DNA of 47,126 nt from NCBI GenBank assembly GCA_017473225.1, contig JAFUMG010000047.1, positions 1 to 47,126 on the forward strand, in the 5' to 3' direction. The DNA is from Oscillospiraceae bacterium. Lineage in GTDB: Bacteria > Bacillota > Clostridia > Oscillospirales > Oscillospiraceae. Of the stretch, positions 1 through 8,626 are shown one piece after another. Position numbers and translations under genes: made by a program. Position 1 is the first letter of the stretch. Each line of letters starts with the position of its first letter. A model generated the notes under the pieces. It had not been told where the DNA came from. It searched no databases and saw nothing but the letters and a program-made list of their open reading frames with translations.

Positions 1-51
1 CGATAGCCGAGACTGGGGGATTGTGCAGCAGAAGTCTGGAATAACCACCAA

Positions 52-174
52 CATTTCGGCGAATTCGTACTGCAGTGCAACAATCCCTCAGTCAAAAATC
101 GGAGATTTTTGACAGCTCCCTTTACACAAGGGAGCCTTGGGGCGCTCCCGCACCAGTGCGATAAACTACAATTT
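52..174. repeat. Palindromic intergenic repeat (element A)
   Basis: Non-coding stretch with two adjacent hairpins: a 10-bp perfect stem at 91-100/104-113 and an 8-bp perfect stem at 115-122/128-135. The second stem carries the CTCCCTT/AAGGGAG arms seen in abundant intergenic repeats of gut clostridia (recalled, not searched). It ends with AAACTACAATTT at 163-174, the same 12-mer that closes elements B and D. Its left part (TTTCGGCGAATTCGTAC) resembles the centre of elements B and C, so these repeats look modular. Bases 1-51 hold nothing I recognise. Confidence 0.6.
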
Positions 175-176
175 GC

Positions 177-199
177 CCCGCCCTGCTGTGCAGGGCGGG
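177..199. terminator. GC-rich hairpin, probable terminator
   Basis: A perfect 9-bp stem (CCCGCCCTG / CAGGGCGGG) with a 5-nt loop, followed on the plus strand by ATTTTT. It lies just past the stop of the minus-strand phosphoesterase gene, so it may end that transcript. The T-run, however, is on the plus-strand side, so it could equally end a gene entering from the left or act both ways. Confidence 0.5.
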
Positions 200-207
200 A
201 TTTTTCG

Positions 208-2625
208 TCAATAACGGATGGTCCGGTCGTCACCCGCGCCGATCTTGGTGGCGTGGATGGTCCGGGCGGCCCGGTCTACGGTGATGATGTCGAAGGACTG
301 CTCCGTCACCGTTCCCGCGGCGCGCTCTTTGTACTGCGTGGAGGTCTCGTCATTTTCTTCGTGGCCGTCGCACCGGGTGGTCACCACGGTGATGCCGCCG
401 TAAACACCGCTGGTGTCCGCGTGGCAGTGGCCCGCGAAATGGGCGATGTACTGGCCCCGGGCGCTGGCGAAATTGGCGGAAACGCTGACCGCGTCGGCGC
501 CGTAGGTCCCGGCGAAGCTGCCGGTAAAGCTCTGCTTGTTTTTATATGCCGCCAGGAGCCCGCGCATCAGCACATGATCCCCGGCGTTGCCGCCGAAGGC
601 CGACGCGTAGTCGTCGTTCAGCGGCGCGTGGGAGGCGGTCACCACCGCCCAGTCATCCCCGGGAACGGTGGATAGGGCCTCAACCAGCAGGTCATACTGG
701 GCCTGACGGAAGCGGAACAGGCGCATGGTGTTGTATTTTGCCGTTCCGTCGGCGTTCTCCTCATAGGGGTGGCAGTGGGAGTTCAGCAGGATGTAGCGGA
801 CCTTGGACGATATATCGTCCATATAATAGCCGGTGCCGGTTTCGTCAAAATGGACCTGACCGGTAAGTCCCGCCTTCCGGTAGATCAGGCGGTGGAGCTT
901 CTGAGTGGTGAAATTGCGGCAGTAGTATTCGTTGCCCTCCACATCGCCGTCCAGGTCCAGATCCTCCGCGCCCCAGGCGCCGTCGTGGTTGCCCTGGGTC
1001 TGCAGCAGCCGGCCCCGCAGGGGGGCGAGGAGCTCCTCCGCCGCTTGGAAGCTGGCGTCCATTTCCGCCGCGGTTTCATTGGCCCCACGGGTCACCACAT
1101 CCCCCAGGCACAGGGCGTAGGGCATATCGCAGGCGTCCATAGCCGCCCGGGCCAGCAGGCCGCTGTATTTCCCCAGATTGGCGGAAATATGGATGTCCGT
1201 CAGTACCGGGAAGCTGAAGCAGTCCTTCCCGCCGCTTTCCTGCAGTGCATGGATGGCCGCGGTTTTTTTGGACAGGTGGGCCTTCCAATAGTCCGGGAGC
1301 GCCCCCGGAATGCCTTCTTCCAGCACACTGAGCCTGGCCGCGGCTTCTTCGATCTCCCCGGCGGCCTCCTCGGCATCCCGCTCCAGGGCGATGATCCGAT
1401 CCTCATAATCCGCGGCCTGATAGGCCCGGCCGGTGTTGCGCCAGGTATAGCTGTTCTGAAGGACCCGCAGCGCCTCAAAATTGATGACTTCCCCGGCGAT
1501 GTCGTCGGCTGTCAGGGCGGTGGAGGTGTTGTTCTTGAGAATGGAGAACCGCACATATTTGGCGTTGGCAACGATATTACTGTCCGGAGCGGTGGAGACG
1601 CCGTCCTTCCCGGTGTAGCCCAGATAGAGATAGCACCGGCCGTCGCTGCCCTCGAAAACATAGGACACCAGTTCCGTTTCATCGGAGGCTCTCATATAGC
1701 AGTTCTGGATCAGGGTCTTGTTGGCGTCGTAGAGAATGGCCCGCTGGTTTCCGAAGGAAGCGTTGAAATCGTAGGGCAGCAGGACCACATAGGGGTCCTG
1801 GGCCGTCAGGTCCACGGAAATGTAGTCCGTACAGTAGGAGCCGTTCGACGCTACCTCCGCGCCGGCGGTGTTCAGCCGCGTGTTCAGTGACGCGGTGCTG
1901 GGGGTGAAGACATTGGGATTGACCTCCGTGGAGACCCGCATATACATATAAATATAGCCGCTGGGCAGGACATAGAGCTTGGAGGTGTCGGTGCATTCGG
2001 AAATGCTGTTGACAAACTCCGGCGTCGACTGGGCGGCTTTCGCGATGGCGTCGGTCACCGCCCGCTGGCTCATGACGGCGGTGGCGCTGTCGCCGGTCTC
2101 CTGGGCGATGCTGTAGGGCTTCGTCTCCACCGCCGTGGGCTTTCCCTTGGCGTCCACGGTTTTGACCACGATGGCTTCACCCGCCTCCGCGGAAGCGGGC
2201 ATCGGCAGGAACGCGCCAACCTTCCGGTAGAGCTGGGAATCCGTGACGCTCGCGCAGACCGTTCCGCGGACCCGGATATAGACGGAGCAGGTGCTCAGCA
2301 CCGCTTCGCTCCGCAGCAGCACGGCGTCCAGCTTCACGGACCCGGCCACGGTCAGCACCTGGGGCGCCAGCAGCACGGTCAGCCGGTTGCCGTCGATGGA
2401 CCAGGCCGTGGTCCCGTCGGGCAGGGTATCGTATTCGCCGCCCTTTCCGTCCTCCTTGCTGTAGCGGATCACCACCGCCGCGTCCTCCGGGATCTCCCAT
2501 GGGTCGCCGCCGGCCAGCAGTGTAAATTCGATCGCCCGGGTATAGCAGTCATCCTGGGACGCCTGCAGCCTGTGGGGCGGGCATTCCTTCCACAGGTCCA
2601 TGGTAACTTTTTGCGTTGTTAACAT
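208..2625 (-). CDS. Phage baseplate (BppU)-like N-terminus fused to metallophosphoesterase
   Basis: About 805 residues. The start at 2625 is chosen because GGAGGGG lies just upstream; an upstream in-frame start at 2727 has no such site. Residues 1 to about 135 resemble the N-terminal domain of phage baseplate upper proteins (MDLWKEC..., a beta-rich fold). A central region of unknown function follows, then an Ala/Glu-rich probable coiled coil near 415-440. From about 470 there is a calcineurin-like metallophosphoesterase: D-x-H at D477 (LTDIHI), GD (CLGDV), GNHD, a single His (ASHAP) and GHCH near 730 are all present, so the dimetal site looks intact. No signal peptide is visible. There are no other phage genes around it, so it looks like a domesticated phage receptor-binding or tail module, possibly acting on surface polymers. 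Substrate unknown. Confidence 0.75.
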   Translation of the reverse strand: MLTTQKVTMDLWKECPPHRLQASQDDCYTRAIEFTLLAGGDPWEIPEDAAVVIRYSKEDGKGGEYDTLPDGTTAWSIDGNRLTVLLAPQVLTVAGSVKLDAVLLRSEAVLSTCSVYIRVRGTVCASVTDSQLYRKVGAFLPMPASAEAGEAIVVKTVDAKGKPTAVETKPYSIAQETGDSATAVMSQRAVTDAIAKAAQSTPEFVNSISECTDTSKLYVLPSGYIYMYMRVSTEVNPNVFTPSTASLNTRLNTAGAEVASNGSYCTDYISVDLTAQDPYVVLLPYDFNASFGNQRAILYDANKTLIQNCYMRASDETELVSYVFEGSDGRCYLYLGYTGKDGVSTAPDSNIVANAKYVRFSILKNNTSTALTADDIAGEVINFEALRVLQNSYTWRNTGRAYQAADYEDRIIALERDAEEAAGEIEEAAARLSVLEEGIPGALPDYWKAHLSKKTAAIHALQESGGKDCFSFPVLTDIHISANLGKYSGLLARAAMDACDMPYALCLGDVVTRGANETAAEMDASFQAAEELLAPLRGRLLQTQGNHDGAWGAEDLDLDGDVEGNEYYCRNFTTQKLHRLIYRKAGLTGQVHFDETGTGYYMDDISSKVRYILLNSHCHPYEENADGTAKYNTMRLFRFRQAQYDLLVEALSTVPGDDWAVVTASHAPLNDDYASAFGGNAGDHVLMRGLLAAYKNKQSFTGSFAGTYGADAVSVSANFASARGQYIAHFAGHCHADTSGVYGGITVVTTRCDGHEENDETSTQYKERAAGTVTEQSFDIITVDRAARTIHATKIGAGDDRTIRY

Positions 2626-2717
2626 AACATCCCCTCCGCCCTTGAAGGTAAATGGGGCCCAGGTTGTCCCCGGCTGGGCAACCGGGTACGAATAGTGAAC
2701 TATCGCCTGTCTGCCAG

Positions 2718-2746
2718 GAAATACCATGTATAATCGTTTTTGTCAA
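2718..2746 (-). promoter_or_regulatory. Candidate sigma-A promoter for the phosphoesterase gene
   Basis: On the minus strand TTGACA (2746-2741), a 17-nt spacer and TATTTC (2723-2718) lie about 90 nt upstream of the start at 2625. The -35 box is perfect, the -10 box weaker. Confidence 0.5.
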
Positions 2747-2810
2747 AACGACGGGAAAAATGGGTAATTTATCGATAAACAAACGCTATGAAACTGTACA
2801 GGGAGCTGCC

Positions 2811-3617
2811 ATGACGGAACTTCAGGAAACGGAATTTGAGATCCTGGTGGAATTCGACCGGGTCTGCCGAAGGCTGGAGCTTCCCTATTTTCTCGTCTGC
2901 GGCAGCGCCTTGGGGGCGGTGAAATACGGCGGCTTCATCCCCTGGGACGATGATATCGACGTGGCGTTGTACCGGGAGGATTATGAGGAATTCCTGCGGA
3001 AGGCCCCAAGGCTGCTGCCGGAGCATCTGTTTTTGCAGAACTGGCGCACGGACCCGGCCTATCCCCAGATCGGCAGCAAGCTGCGAAACAGCCGCACCAC
3101 CTACCTGGAGACCTCCGCGGCGCCGCTGCCCATCAACCATGGCGTCTTTATCGATATTTTCCCTATGGACGGCTATCCCCGGGCAAAGCCGGCGGGGCAG
3201 ATCTTCGAGCTGCGCAAGCGGCTCTATGCCGCCATGCTCCAGTCCGGCTGTGAATATCCCCGAACCGGGCTGGGCCGCCTGTTCCGGCAGACCTGCCGGG
3301 TGTTGGGCATCACGAAACATACGGACCGGGTGGCGGCCCGTTATGAGCGGATGATCACCCGCTATCCGGTGCGCCGGGAGGGACTGGTCTGCAACCATGC
3401 CAACTGGCAGGGCAAGCTGGACTATTCGCCCTATAACCATTTCGGTCCGGGGGCGCCTGCCCGGTTCGAGGGGCTGGCGGTCCGGGTCCCGGCCCAATAC
3501 CGGGCATACCTGACCCAGAAGTACGGAGATTATACTTTGGACCCGCCGGAGGAGCAGCGGGTGGGGCACCATTACTGCACGGCCTGCGACTGCCGCAGGC
3601 CATATACGGAGCAATGA
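2811..3617 (+). CDS. LicD family phosphotransferase-type protein
   Basis: 268 residues. The start at 2811 is preceded by GGGAG. The N-terminal half carries the LicD signature: CGSALGAVKYGGFIPWDDD-type sequence with the acidic DDDID motif that in this family binds metal and nucleotide (nucleotidyltransferase fold). LicD proteins transfer phosphocholine or similar phospho-groups onto teichoic acids or surface glycans. No membrane segment is seen, so it is probably cytoplasmic. It is divergent from the phosphoesterase gene and about 200 bp upstream of the SLH operon. It fits the polysaccharide theme of the window, but no choline uptake or activation gene is nearby, so the donor is unknown. Confidence 0.82.
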   Translation: MTELQETEFEILVEFDRVCRRLELPYFLVCGSALGAVKYGGFIPWDDDIDVALYREDYEEFLRKAPRLLPEHLFLQNWRTDPAYPQIGSKLRNSRTTYLETSAAPLPINHGVFIDIFPMDGYPRAKPAGQIFELRKRLYAAMLQSGCEYPRTGLGRLFRQTCRVLGITKHTDRVAARYERMITRYPVRREGLVCNHANWQGKLDYSPYNHFGPGAPARFEGLAVRVPAQYRAYLTQKYGDYTLDPPEEQRVGHHYCTACDCRRPYTEQ

Positions 3618-3755
3618 GGAACGCATAGCTTTCCAACCACCCCCGGCATCCATGCAATATTGTTTTTAGAGGTTGCCTTCCTTGCGCGTTTTTCTCCTGG
3701 CTTACGAAAACCGGTGACCACATGTTGTTTTTGCCTGAAAAAGCGGTCCCGACGC

Positions 3756-3784
3756 TTGAACAAATTGTGAACAGATGCTATAGT
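3756..3784 (+). promoter_or_regulatory. Sigma-A-like promoter for the SLH protein pair
   Basis: TTGAAC (3756-3761), a 17-nt spacer and TATAGT (3779-3784), 35 nt upstream of the GTG start at 3820. Confidence 0.6.
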
Positions 3785-3819
3785 AAAGGTGAAATCCAAA
3801 AAGGAAAGAGGGAATCACC

Positions 3820-5628
3820 GTGAAACAGATGAAACGTTGGCTCAGTATACTTCTGCTGCTGGGGATGCTCCTGGCGCTGCTGCCGGTCACCGCCTTCGCG
3901 GCGGACAGCGGCAGCCTGACTGCCGGGAAGCCCACCCAGCAGGAGATCGTGGAAAAAAGTGAAGAGATCACCGATGCCACGACGCTTTTTGTCACCCAGC
4001 CCTCCGTTTCCAGCCCTTACGCCACCGGCAAGCTCACCGACGAGCTGCTGGAAAGCGGCGTGAGCTACCTGAACTTCTACCGCTATGTGGCGGGTCTGCC
4101 CCAGGTGCAGCTGTCCGCCGGGCTGAATGAGAACGCCCAGTACGGCGCCGTGCTGCTGGCGGCGGTCAACCAGCTGAGCCATTATCCCGCCCAGCCGGCG
4201 GATATGGCTGACGATTTCTATTCCCAGGGCCTCTCGGCCACTTCCACCAGCAATATCTATTGCAGCTACGGCTATTCCGTGAACCGCATCCTGCAGTACG
4301 CGGTGGACGCGTTCATGTCTGACGAGGATACCTACAATATGGACCGGGTGGGCCACCGGCGGTGGATCCTGAATCCCCGGCTTCTGAATGTGGGCTTCGG
4401 CTATGCCAAGGCTTCCAGCGGCACCCCCTGGAATTATGTGACGCTGAAGGTCTTCGACCAGAGCGGCGCAAAGGTGGACTATGATTTCGTCTCCTGGCCC
4501 GCCTCCGGCCATTTCCCCCAGCAGCTGTTTGGCAGCGATGTTCCCTGGTCCATCACCCTGAACCCGGAGAAATACCAGAATCCCAATCAAAGCCAGGTGA
4601 AGGTGGTGCTGACCCGGGAGTCCGACGGCAGGAAATGGGTCTTTGACGGCACCACCGGCGAGCCGGTCAGTGAATCCCAGGCCTATCTGACGGTGAACAA
4701 CGTGGGCTACGGCGTCAGCAACTGCATCATTTTCCGCCCGGTCTGCAGCGAGATCGGCGCCTATGAGGGGACCTATACCATCGATGTCAGCGGCATTTAT
4801 ACCCGCTCCGGCGCGGCGGCTGCGCTGCACTATGAGATCGACTTCTTTGACCTGTACAACCCCACCGGCTGCAGCGGCACGGACATCGTCACCCAGCCCA
4901 CCTGCACCCAGCCGGGCCAGGCGTCCCACAGCTGCCGGTTCTGCGGCAGCGGCTACTCCGAGACGCTGGACGCCCTGGGCCACAGCTGGAACGGCGGCGA
5001 CCTGACGGTGGAGCCCACCCCGGAGCGGGATGGTGTGGTCACCTTCCAGTGCACCCGCTGCGGCGAGACCAAAACCCAGACAGTCACCTTTGAGAATCCC
5101 TTCGTGGATGTGGCGGAGGGTCTGTATTACACGGAAGCCGTGAAATGGGCCCTGAGAGAGGAGATCACCAACGGCGTCAGTGACTTCCAGTTCGCGCCGG
5201 AGGATCCCTGCACCCGTGCCCAGATCGTCACCTTCCTGTGGCGGGCCGCCGGAAGTCCCGCTCCCGCCTCCGGGGAGAATCCCTTCACGGATGTCCCCGG
5301 CGGTACCTGGTATTCTGACGCGGTGCTTTGGGCCGTGGAGGAAGGCATCACCAAGGGCTACGGCAGTGAGACCACCTTCTGCCCGGACCAGGAGTGCACC
5401 CGGGCGGAGATCGTCACCTTCCTGCACCGCTATGCCCAGCTGCCCGCCCCCAGCTCTTCCGCCAATCCCTTCGTGGATGTGCCCGCCGGCCAGTGGTACA
5501 CGGATGCCGTCCTCTGGGCGGTGGAAACGGGCATCACCAACGGCCACGGCAGCGCAACCACCTTCTGCCCGGAGCTGGCCTGCACCCGTGGCCAGATCGT
5601 CACCTTCCTGTACCGGGCGATGAACTAA
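3820..5628 (+). CDS. Exported CAP-domain protein with three SLH domains
   Basis: 602 residues from a GTG start with GGAAAGAGGGA upstream. Residues 1-27 are a clear signal peptide ending TAFA. Residues of about 75-200 resemble a CAP/SCP domain (SYLNFYRYVAGLP, later GHRRWILNP), a secreted fold of variable function. A region with paired Cys-x-x-Cys knuckles follows (near 360-415, SCRFCGS and CTRCGE), which may bind zinc. Residues of about 426-602 form three SLH repeats, each ending in an xTRxxIVTFL-type segment, which would anchor the protein to secondary wall polymer. The next gene begins 18 nt later, so the two are probably co-transcribed. Its SLH region is nearly identical in DNA to that of the neighbour. 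A structural or host-interaction role is an inference. Confidence 0.85.
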   Translation: MKQMKRWLSILLLLGMLLALLPVTAFAADSGSLTAGKPTQQEIVEKSEEITDATTLFVTQPSVSSPYATGKLTDELLESGVSYLNFYRYVAGLPQVQLSAGLNENAQYGAVLLAAVNQLSHYPAQPADMADDFYSQGLSATSTSNIYCSYGYSVNRILQYAVDAFMSDEDTYNMDRVGHRRWILNPRLLNVGFGYAKASSGTPWNYVTLKVFDQSGAKVDYDFVSWPASGHFPQQLFGSDVPWSITLNPEKYQNPNQSQVKVVLTRESDGRKWVFDGTTGEPVSESQAYLTVNNVGYGVSNCIIFRPVCSEIGAYEGTYTIDVSGIYTRSGAAAALHYEIDFFDLYNPTGCSGTDIVTQPTCTQPGQASHSCRFCGSGYSETLDALGHSWNGGDLTVEPTPERDGVVTFQCTRCGETKTQTVTFENPFVDVAEGLYYTEAVKWALREEITNGVSDFQFAPEDPCTRAQIVTFLWRAAGSPAPASGENPFTDVPGGTWYSDAVLWAVEEGITKGYGSETTFCPDQECTRAEIVTFLHRYAQLPAPSSSANPFVDVPAGQWYTDAVLWAVETGITNGHGSATTFCPELACTRGQIVTFLYRAMN

Positions 5629-5646
5629 GAAAAGAGGAGAATTTGT

Positions 5647-7029
5647 ATGAAACGATTTACCCTGTTCCTGCTGGCGGCTGTGCTGGTATTGAGCATGGTC
5701 CCTGCCGTTTCCGCGGCGGAGTATACGCCGATCGATCTGGGGGATTACACCGCCTCCTGCTCCGGCAACGGCTGGAGCTATGACGCGGATACGGCTACCC
5801 TGACGCTGGATGGCTACAAGCTGTCCAACGGGGAAGGCTACTGGTACTGGGCCGCCTTTGACGAAGCGCCGGAGAATTTCACGATCTATCTGGCCTCCGG
5901 CTCTGTGAATGTGTTTCCGCTGGTTTCCGGTGTTGGCGTCATTCGGGGCGATGGCAGTCTGGCAATGGATATGTGCTACTCGTCGCTGGATCTGGACATC
6001 ACGGAATTCTCCTGCAACTACTATTACGGCGATGAGCTCGTTGTCCGCGGCGGAAACGTATCCGTTGGACATACCAAAGCCACTGAACATATTACCGTCT
6101 ATGACGGTAACGTCACCATCGAAGATATGGATGTGTACGCGTTTCAGATCCTTGGCGGCAATGTTACCGCCGGAGAGATCCATAACTGCAACGGTACCAC
6201 GATTGAGAGTGCCCGCTGCGAAGTGACTGGCGGCAGACTGACCGTAAACGGCAGCACGGAGTATTATCCGATGTCCCTGGTCTTTTATACCAATGAGGAA
6301 CCTGGTTTCGTAGAGAAATTGGCGCCGCATCTGGATAAGATCGGCACCATCACCGACGCGGAAGGAAATCCTTTGGAATTTCGGTATCTGGGCGGCGATG
6401 GCAATGAGTTTGTGGATGGAGATTTCTACTGCCAGGCCGTCCTGGTTGATGCCGACGGCAATCCGCCTTCTCAGGTGATCATCGTCCCCAAGGGTTCCTT
6501 CATCGATGTGGAGGAAGATGAATACTATTACGATTCCGTGCTGTGGGCGAAGGCCCAGGGCATCACCGCGGGCTATGGCAGAGAAGCGACCTTCTGCCCG
6601 GATCTCGCCTGCACCCGGGCCCAGGTGGTGACCTTCCTGTGGCGGGCCGCCGGAAGTCCCGCCCCCGCCTCTGGGGAGAATCCCTTCACGGATGTCCCCG
6701 GTGATACCTGGTATTCCGACGCGGTGCTCTGGGCCGTGGAGGAGGGCATCACCAACGGCTATGGCAGCGAGACCACCTTCTGCCCGGATGAGACCTGTAC
6801 CCGGGCCCAGGTCGTCACCTTCCTGCACCGCTATGAGGGAACGGAAGCGCCCCAGTCCGCGGAGAACCCCTTCGTAGACGTGCCCGCCGGCGAATGGTAC
6901 CACGACGCGGTCCTCTGGGCGGCGGAACAGCAGATCACGGCCGGCTATGGCGACAGCACCACTTTCTGCCCCGACCTGGTCTGCACCCGTGGCCAGATCG
7001 TCACCTTCCTGTACCGGGCCATGCAGTAA
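5647..7029 (+). CDS. Exported protein with three SLH domains
   Basis: 460 residues. The start at 5647 has GAGGAG seven bases upstream. Signal peptide 1-23 (PAVSAA). Residues of about 25-280 form a Gly/Thr/Val-rich region with short regular strands (GNVTIED, GNVTAGE, GGRLTVNG) that suggests a beta-helix or beta-sandwich; I recognise no enzyme family in it. Residues of about 284-460 are three SLH domains. It forms a two-gene operon with the CAP-SLH gene and is followed by a strong hairpin at 7040. Probably a wall-bound surface protein of unknown ligand. Confidence 0.8.
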   Translation: MKRFTLFLLAAVLVLSMVPAVSAAEYTPIDLGDYTASCSGNGWSYDADTATLTLDGYKLSNGEGYWYWAAFDEAPENFTIYLASGSVNVFPLVSGVGVIRGDGSLAMDMCYSSLDLDITEFSCNYYYGDELVVRGGNVSVGHTKATEHITVYDGNVTIEDMDVYAFQILGGNVTAGEIHNCNGTTIESARCEVTGGRLTVNGSTEYYPMSLVFYTNEEPGFVEKLAPHLDKIGTITDAEGNPLEFRYLGGDGNEFVDGDFYCQAVLVDADGNPPSQVIIVPKGSFIDVEEDEYYYDSVLWAKAQGITAGYGREATFCPDLACTRAQVVTFLWRAAGSPAPASGENPFTDVPGDTWYSDAVLWAVEEGITNGYGSETTFCPDETCTRAQVVTFLHRYEGTEAPQSAENPFVDVPAGEWYHDAVLWAAEQQITAGYGDSTTFCPDLVCTRGQIVTFLYRAMQ

Positions 7030-7039
7030 CATATCATTG

Positions 7040-7069
7040 GAACACCCATCGGAGAACCGATGGGTGTTC
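7040..7069 (+). terminator. Intrinsic terminator after the SLH operon
   Basis: A perfect 13-bp stem (7040-7052/7057-7069) with an AGAA loop, 10 bases after the stop codon. The trailing T-run is weak (TGCTGTGTG). Confidence 0.7.
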
Positions 7070-7090
7070 TGCTGTGTGTCAGAAAATAGA

Positions 7091-7258
7091 TGTCATTGCG
7101 AGGGCCGCAGGCACGTGGCAATCTCCCCGGTCTTCCGTGACCTTTCGACGATAGAATTGGTAGGATATGCCCGGAAATGCTAAGTTTATTGTCATCAAAC
7201 TGTGGTGCGCCGCCGTAGGGGATTGCCCCGCCAGCGTGCGCGCTGGCTCGCAATGACA
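7091..7258. repeat. Inverted-repeat intergenic element (element E)
   Basis: About 168 bp bounded by perfect 12-bp inverted ends TGTCATTGCGAG (7091-7102) and CTCGCAATGACA (7247-7258). Further inside are imperfect arms (GGCAATCTCCCC / GGGGATTGCC). No reading frame of note. This is the TGTCATTGCGAG type of dispersed repeat common in clostridial genomes (recalled), MITE-like in form. The 528-bp gap 7030-7557 otherwise holds the terminator at 7040 and the promoter at 7429. Confidence 0.7.
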
Positions 7259-7428
7259 GTGGGAGTTGGTACATGGGTGCACCGTTTTAAACAGAGCGAA
7301 AACCGCGATTTGCTTTCAGTACAGCGGTTTTGACAGCCCCAAAACCGCCGGATTTCCGGCGCCATTTTGCTGTCTCTGGAATGGCAAAAAATTCGTAATT
7401 TTTTGTAACTTTTTATACCGTGTATTCA

Positions 7429-7457
7429 TTGACTTTTGGGCCCCGGCATGGTAAACT
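7429..7457 (+). promoter_or_regulatory. Promoter of peptide-modification operon 1
   Basis: TTGACT (7429-7434), a 17-nt spacer and TAAACT (7452-7457), about 100 nt upstream of the first gene. No terminator is seen between here and 10885, so all five genes can be one transcript. Confidence 0.55.
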
Positions 7458-7557
7458 TGGGTAAGGTTAAATTAAGATATCAGGGGGAGTGTTTGTCTTC
7501 GGCGGTTTGGGTGACAAAAATGCCGGATGATCCCCGCTGATCTGCGAAGGAGCCCCC

Positions 7558-7827
7558 ATGAGAGTTAAGGATAATTTTATTTTCCGCAGGATCGCCGATG
7601 AGCATCTGCTGATCCCCACGGGCGAAGCCGCAATGCATGTGAAGGGCCTCATCGCCCTGTCCGAAAGCGGCAGCCTGCTTTATCAAAAACTCCGGAATGA
7701 ATGTTCCAGAGCGGACCTGGTCGCCGCGCTGATGGCTGAGTACGATGTGACGGAAGCCGTGGCGGGGGAGGACGTGGATGCCTTCCTGGACCAGATGCGC
7801 CAGCTGGATATGCTGGTGGAGGAATAA
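7558..7827 (+). CDS. PqqD-like peptide-recognition protein (module 1)
   Basis: 89 residues, GAAGGAG five bases before the ATG. The sequence has the PqqD-family pattern: an N-terminal beta-hairpin (FIFRRIADEHLLIP.G), the segment ALSESGSLLYQKL, then YDVTEA and a helical end DVDAFLDQMRQLDML. PqqD proteins and related RRE domains hold the leader peptide of a ribosomally made peptide and present it to the modifying enzyme. It is the first gene of the operon and has a clear paralog at 31265-31552. The expected partner is the peptide encoded at 8627. Confidence 0.85.
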   Translation: MRVKDNFIFRRIADEHLLIPTGEAAMHVKGLIALSESGSLLYQKLRNECSRADLVAALMAEYDVTEAVAGEDVDAFLDQMRQLDMLVEE

Positions 7828-7829
7828 GT

Positions 7830-8609
7830 ATGGCAAAGTATCTGAAAAAGGAAGAGAAAAAGCCCCTCTGGCCGAAGGTCATCCTCCTGGTGATCCTGGC
7901 GGCGGTGCTGATTGCCCTTGTGGTATTCGTCCTGTCCGGGAGGGAAGAGCCTTCCCCGGAGAAGGACGTGAGCACCGAACCGGCGCCGGCGGAGACCGCC
8001 GCCGTGACGGAGGGGGCCGATGTCCCGGAGCCCACGGAAATGGCCGCGGTGTCCGTGGAATATCCCCTGGCGCTGGAAGGCGGAAGCCTGCAGATCGCCA
8101 GCCTGTTCCAGTATGACGGCATCAACCCCGACTGCGGCAACCAGGAGGGGGAGGATATCGCCTCCATCATGCTGACGAACACCTCCGGCGCCTACCTGTC
8201 GGAAGCGCTCATCACTCTGGAGCTGTCCGATGGAACTTCGGCAGTTTTTGCCGTTACCGATCTTCCCGCCGGGAAAACCGCCATGGTCTTCTCCCGGGAT
8301 AATGTGTCCATTGCTTCGGATACCGTCTGCGTCAGCGCCGCCTGCGAAGCGGTGTGGGATGACGCGTCCCCGATGCCGGACCAGATCGCCGTCTCCGCGG
8401 AGGGGATGCTGGTCACGCTGACCAACAATTCCGGCGAGGACATTTCCGAACTTGTTGTTTATTGCCGCAGTCCTTTTGGTGAGGAATATTTCGGCGGCAT
8501 TACATATCAATACACTGTTAACGATTTTTCCGCGAACGGAACCGCGACGGTGGAGGCCTGGGACTGCGTCATGGGCATCGCCGAAGTGGTCCGGATCGTG
8601 ATCAACTAA
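7830..8609 (+). CDS. Membrane-anchored accessory protein of peptide module 1
   Basis: 259 residues, starting 2 nt after the PqqD stop. A lysine-rich cytoplasmic start is followed by one membrane helix (about 15-36), an acidic Pro/Ala/Thr/Glu linker (about 37-80) and an extracytoplasmic beta-rich domain. That domain is homologous to the protein at 31806: both contain LPAGK-x-A, NNSGE, a V-Y pair and the block YFGGITY. The family is unknown to me. The pairing of this domain with both peptide modules suggests a role in export, surface display, processing or immunity of the mature peptide. No catalytic motif is seen. Confidence 0.7.
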   Translation: MAKYLKKEEKKPLWPKVILLVILAAVLIALVVFVLSGREEPSPEKDVSTEPAPAETAAVTEGADVPEPTEMAAVSVEYPLALEGGSLQIASLFQYDGINPDCGNQEGEDIASIMLTNTSGAYLSEALITLELSDGTSAVFAVTDLPAGKTAMVFSRDNVSIASDTVCVSAACEAVWDDASPMPDQIAVSAEGMLVTLTNNSGEDISELVVYCRSPFGEEYFGGITYQYTVNDFSANGTATVEAWDCVMGIAEVVRIVIN

Positions 8610-8626
8610 GAATGAGAGGTATCTGT

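Noticed and set aside
2788-2814. A nine-codon upstream frame (MKLYRELP) ending ATGA on the LicD start
   Set aside because: No ribosome site and a length at which chance is likely; kept only as a remote possibility of coupling.
3778-7032. Long open antisense frame across both SLH genes
   Set aside because: Its repeats simply mirror the SLH repeats of the sense genes and it has no ribosome site.
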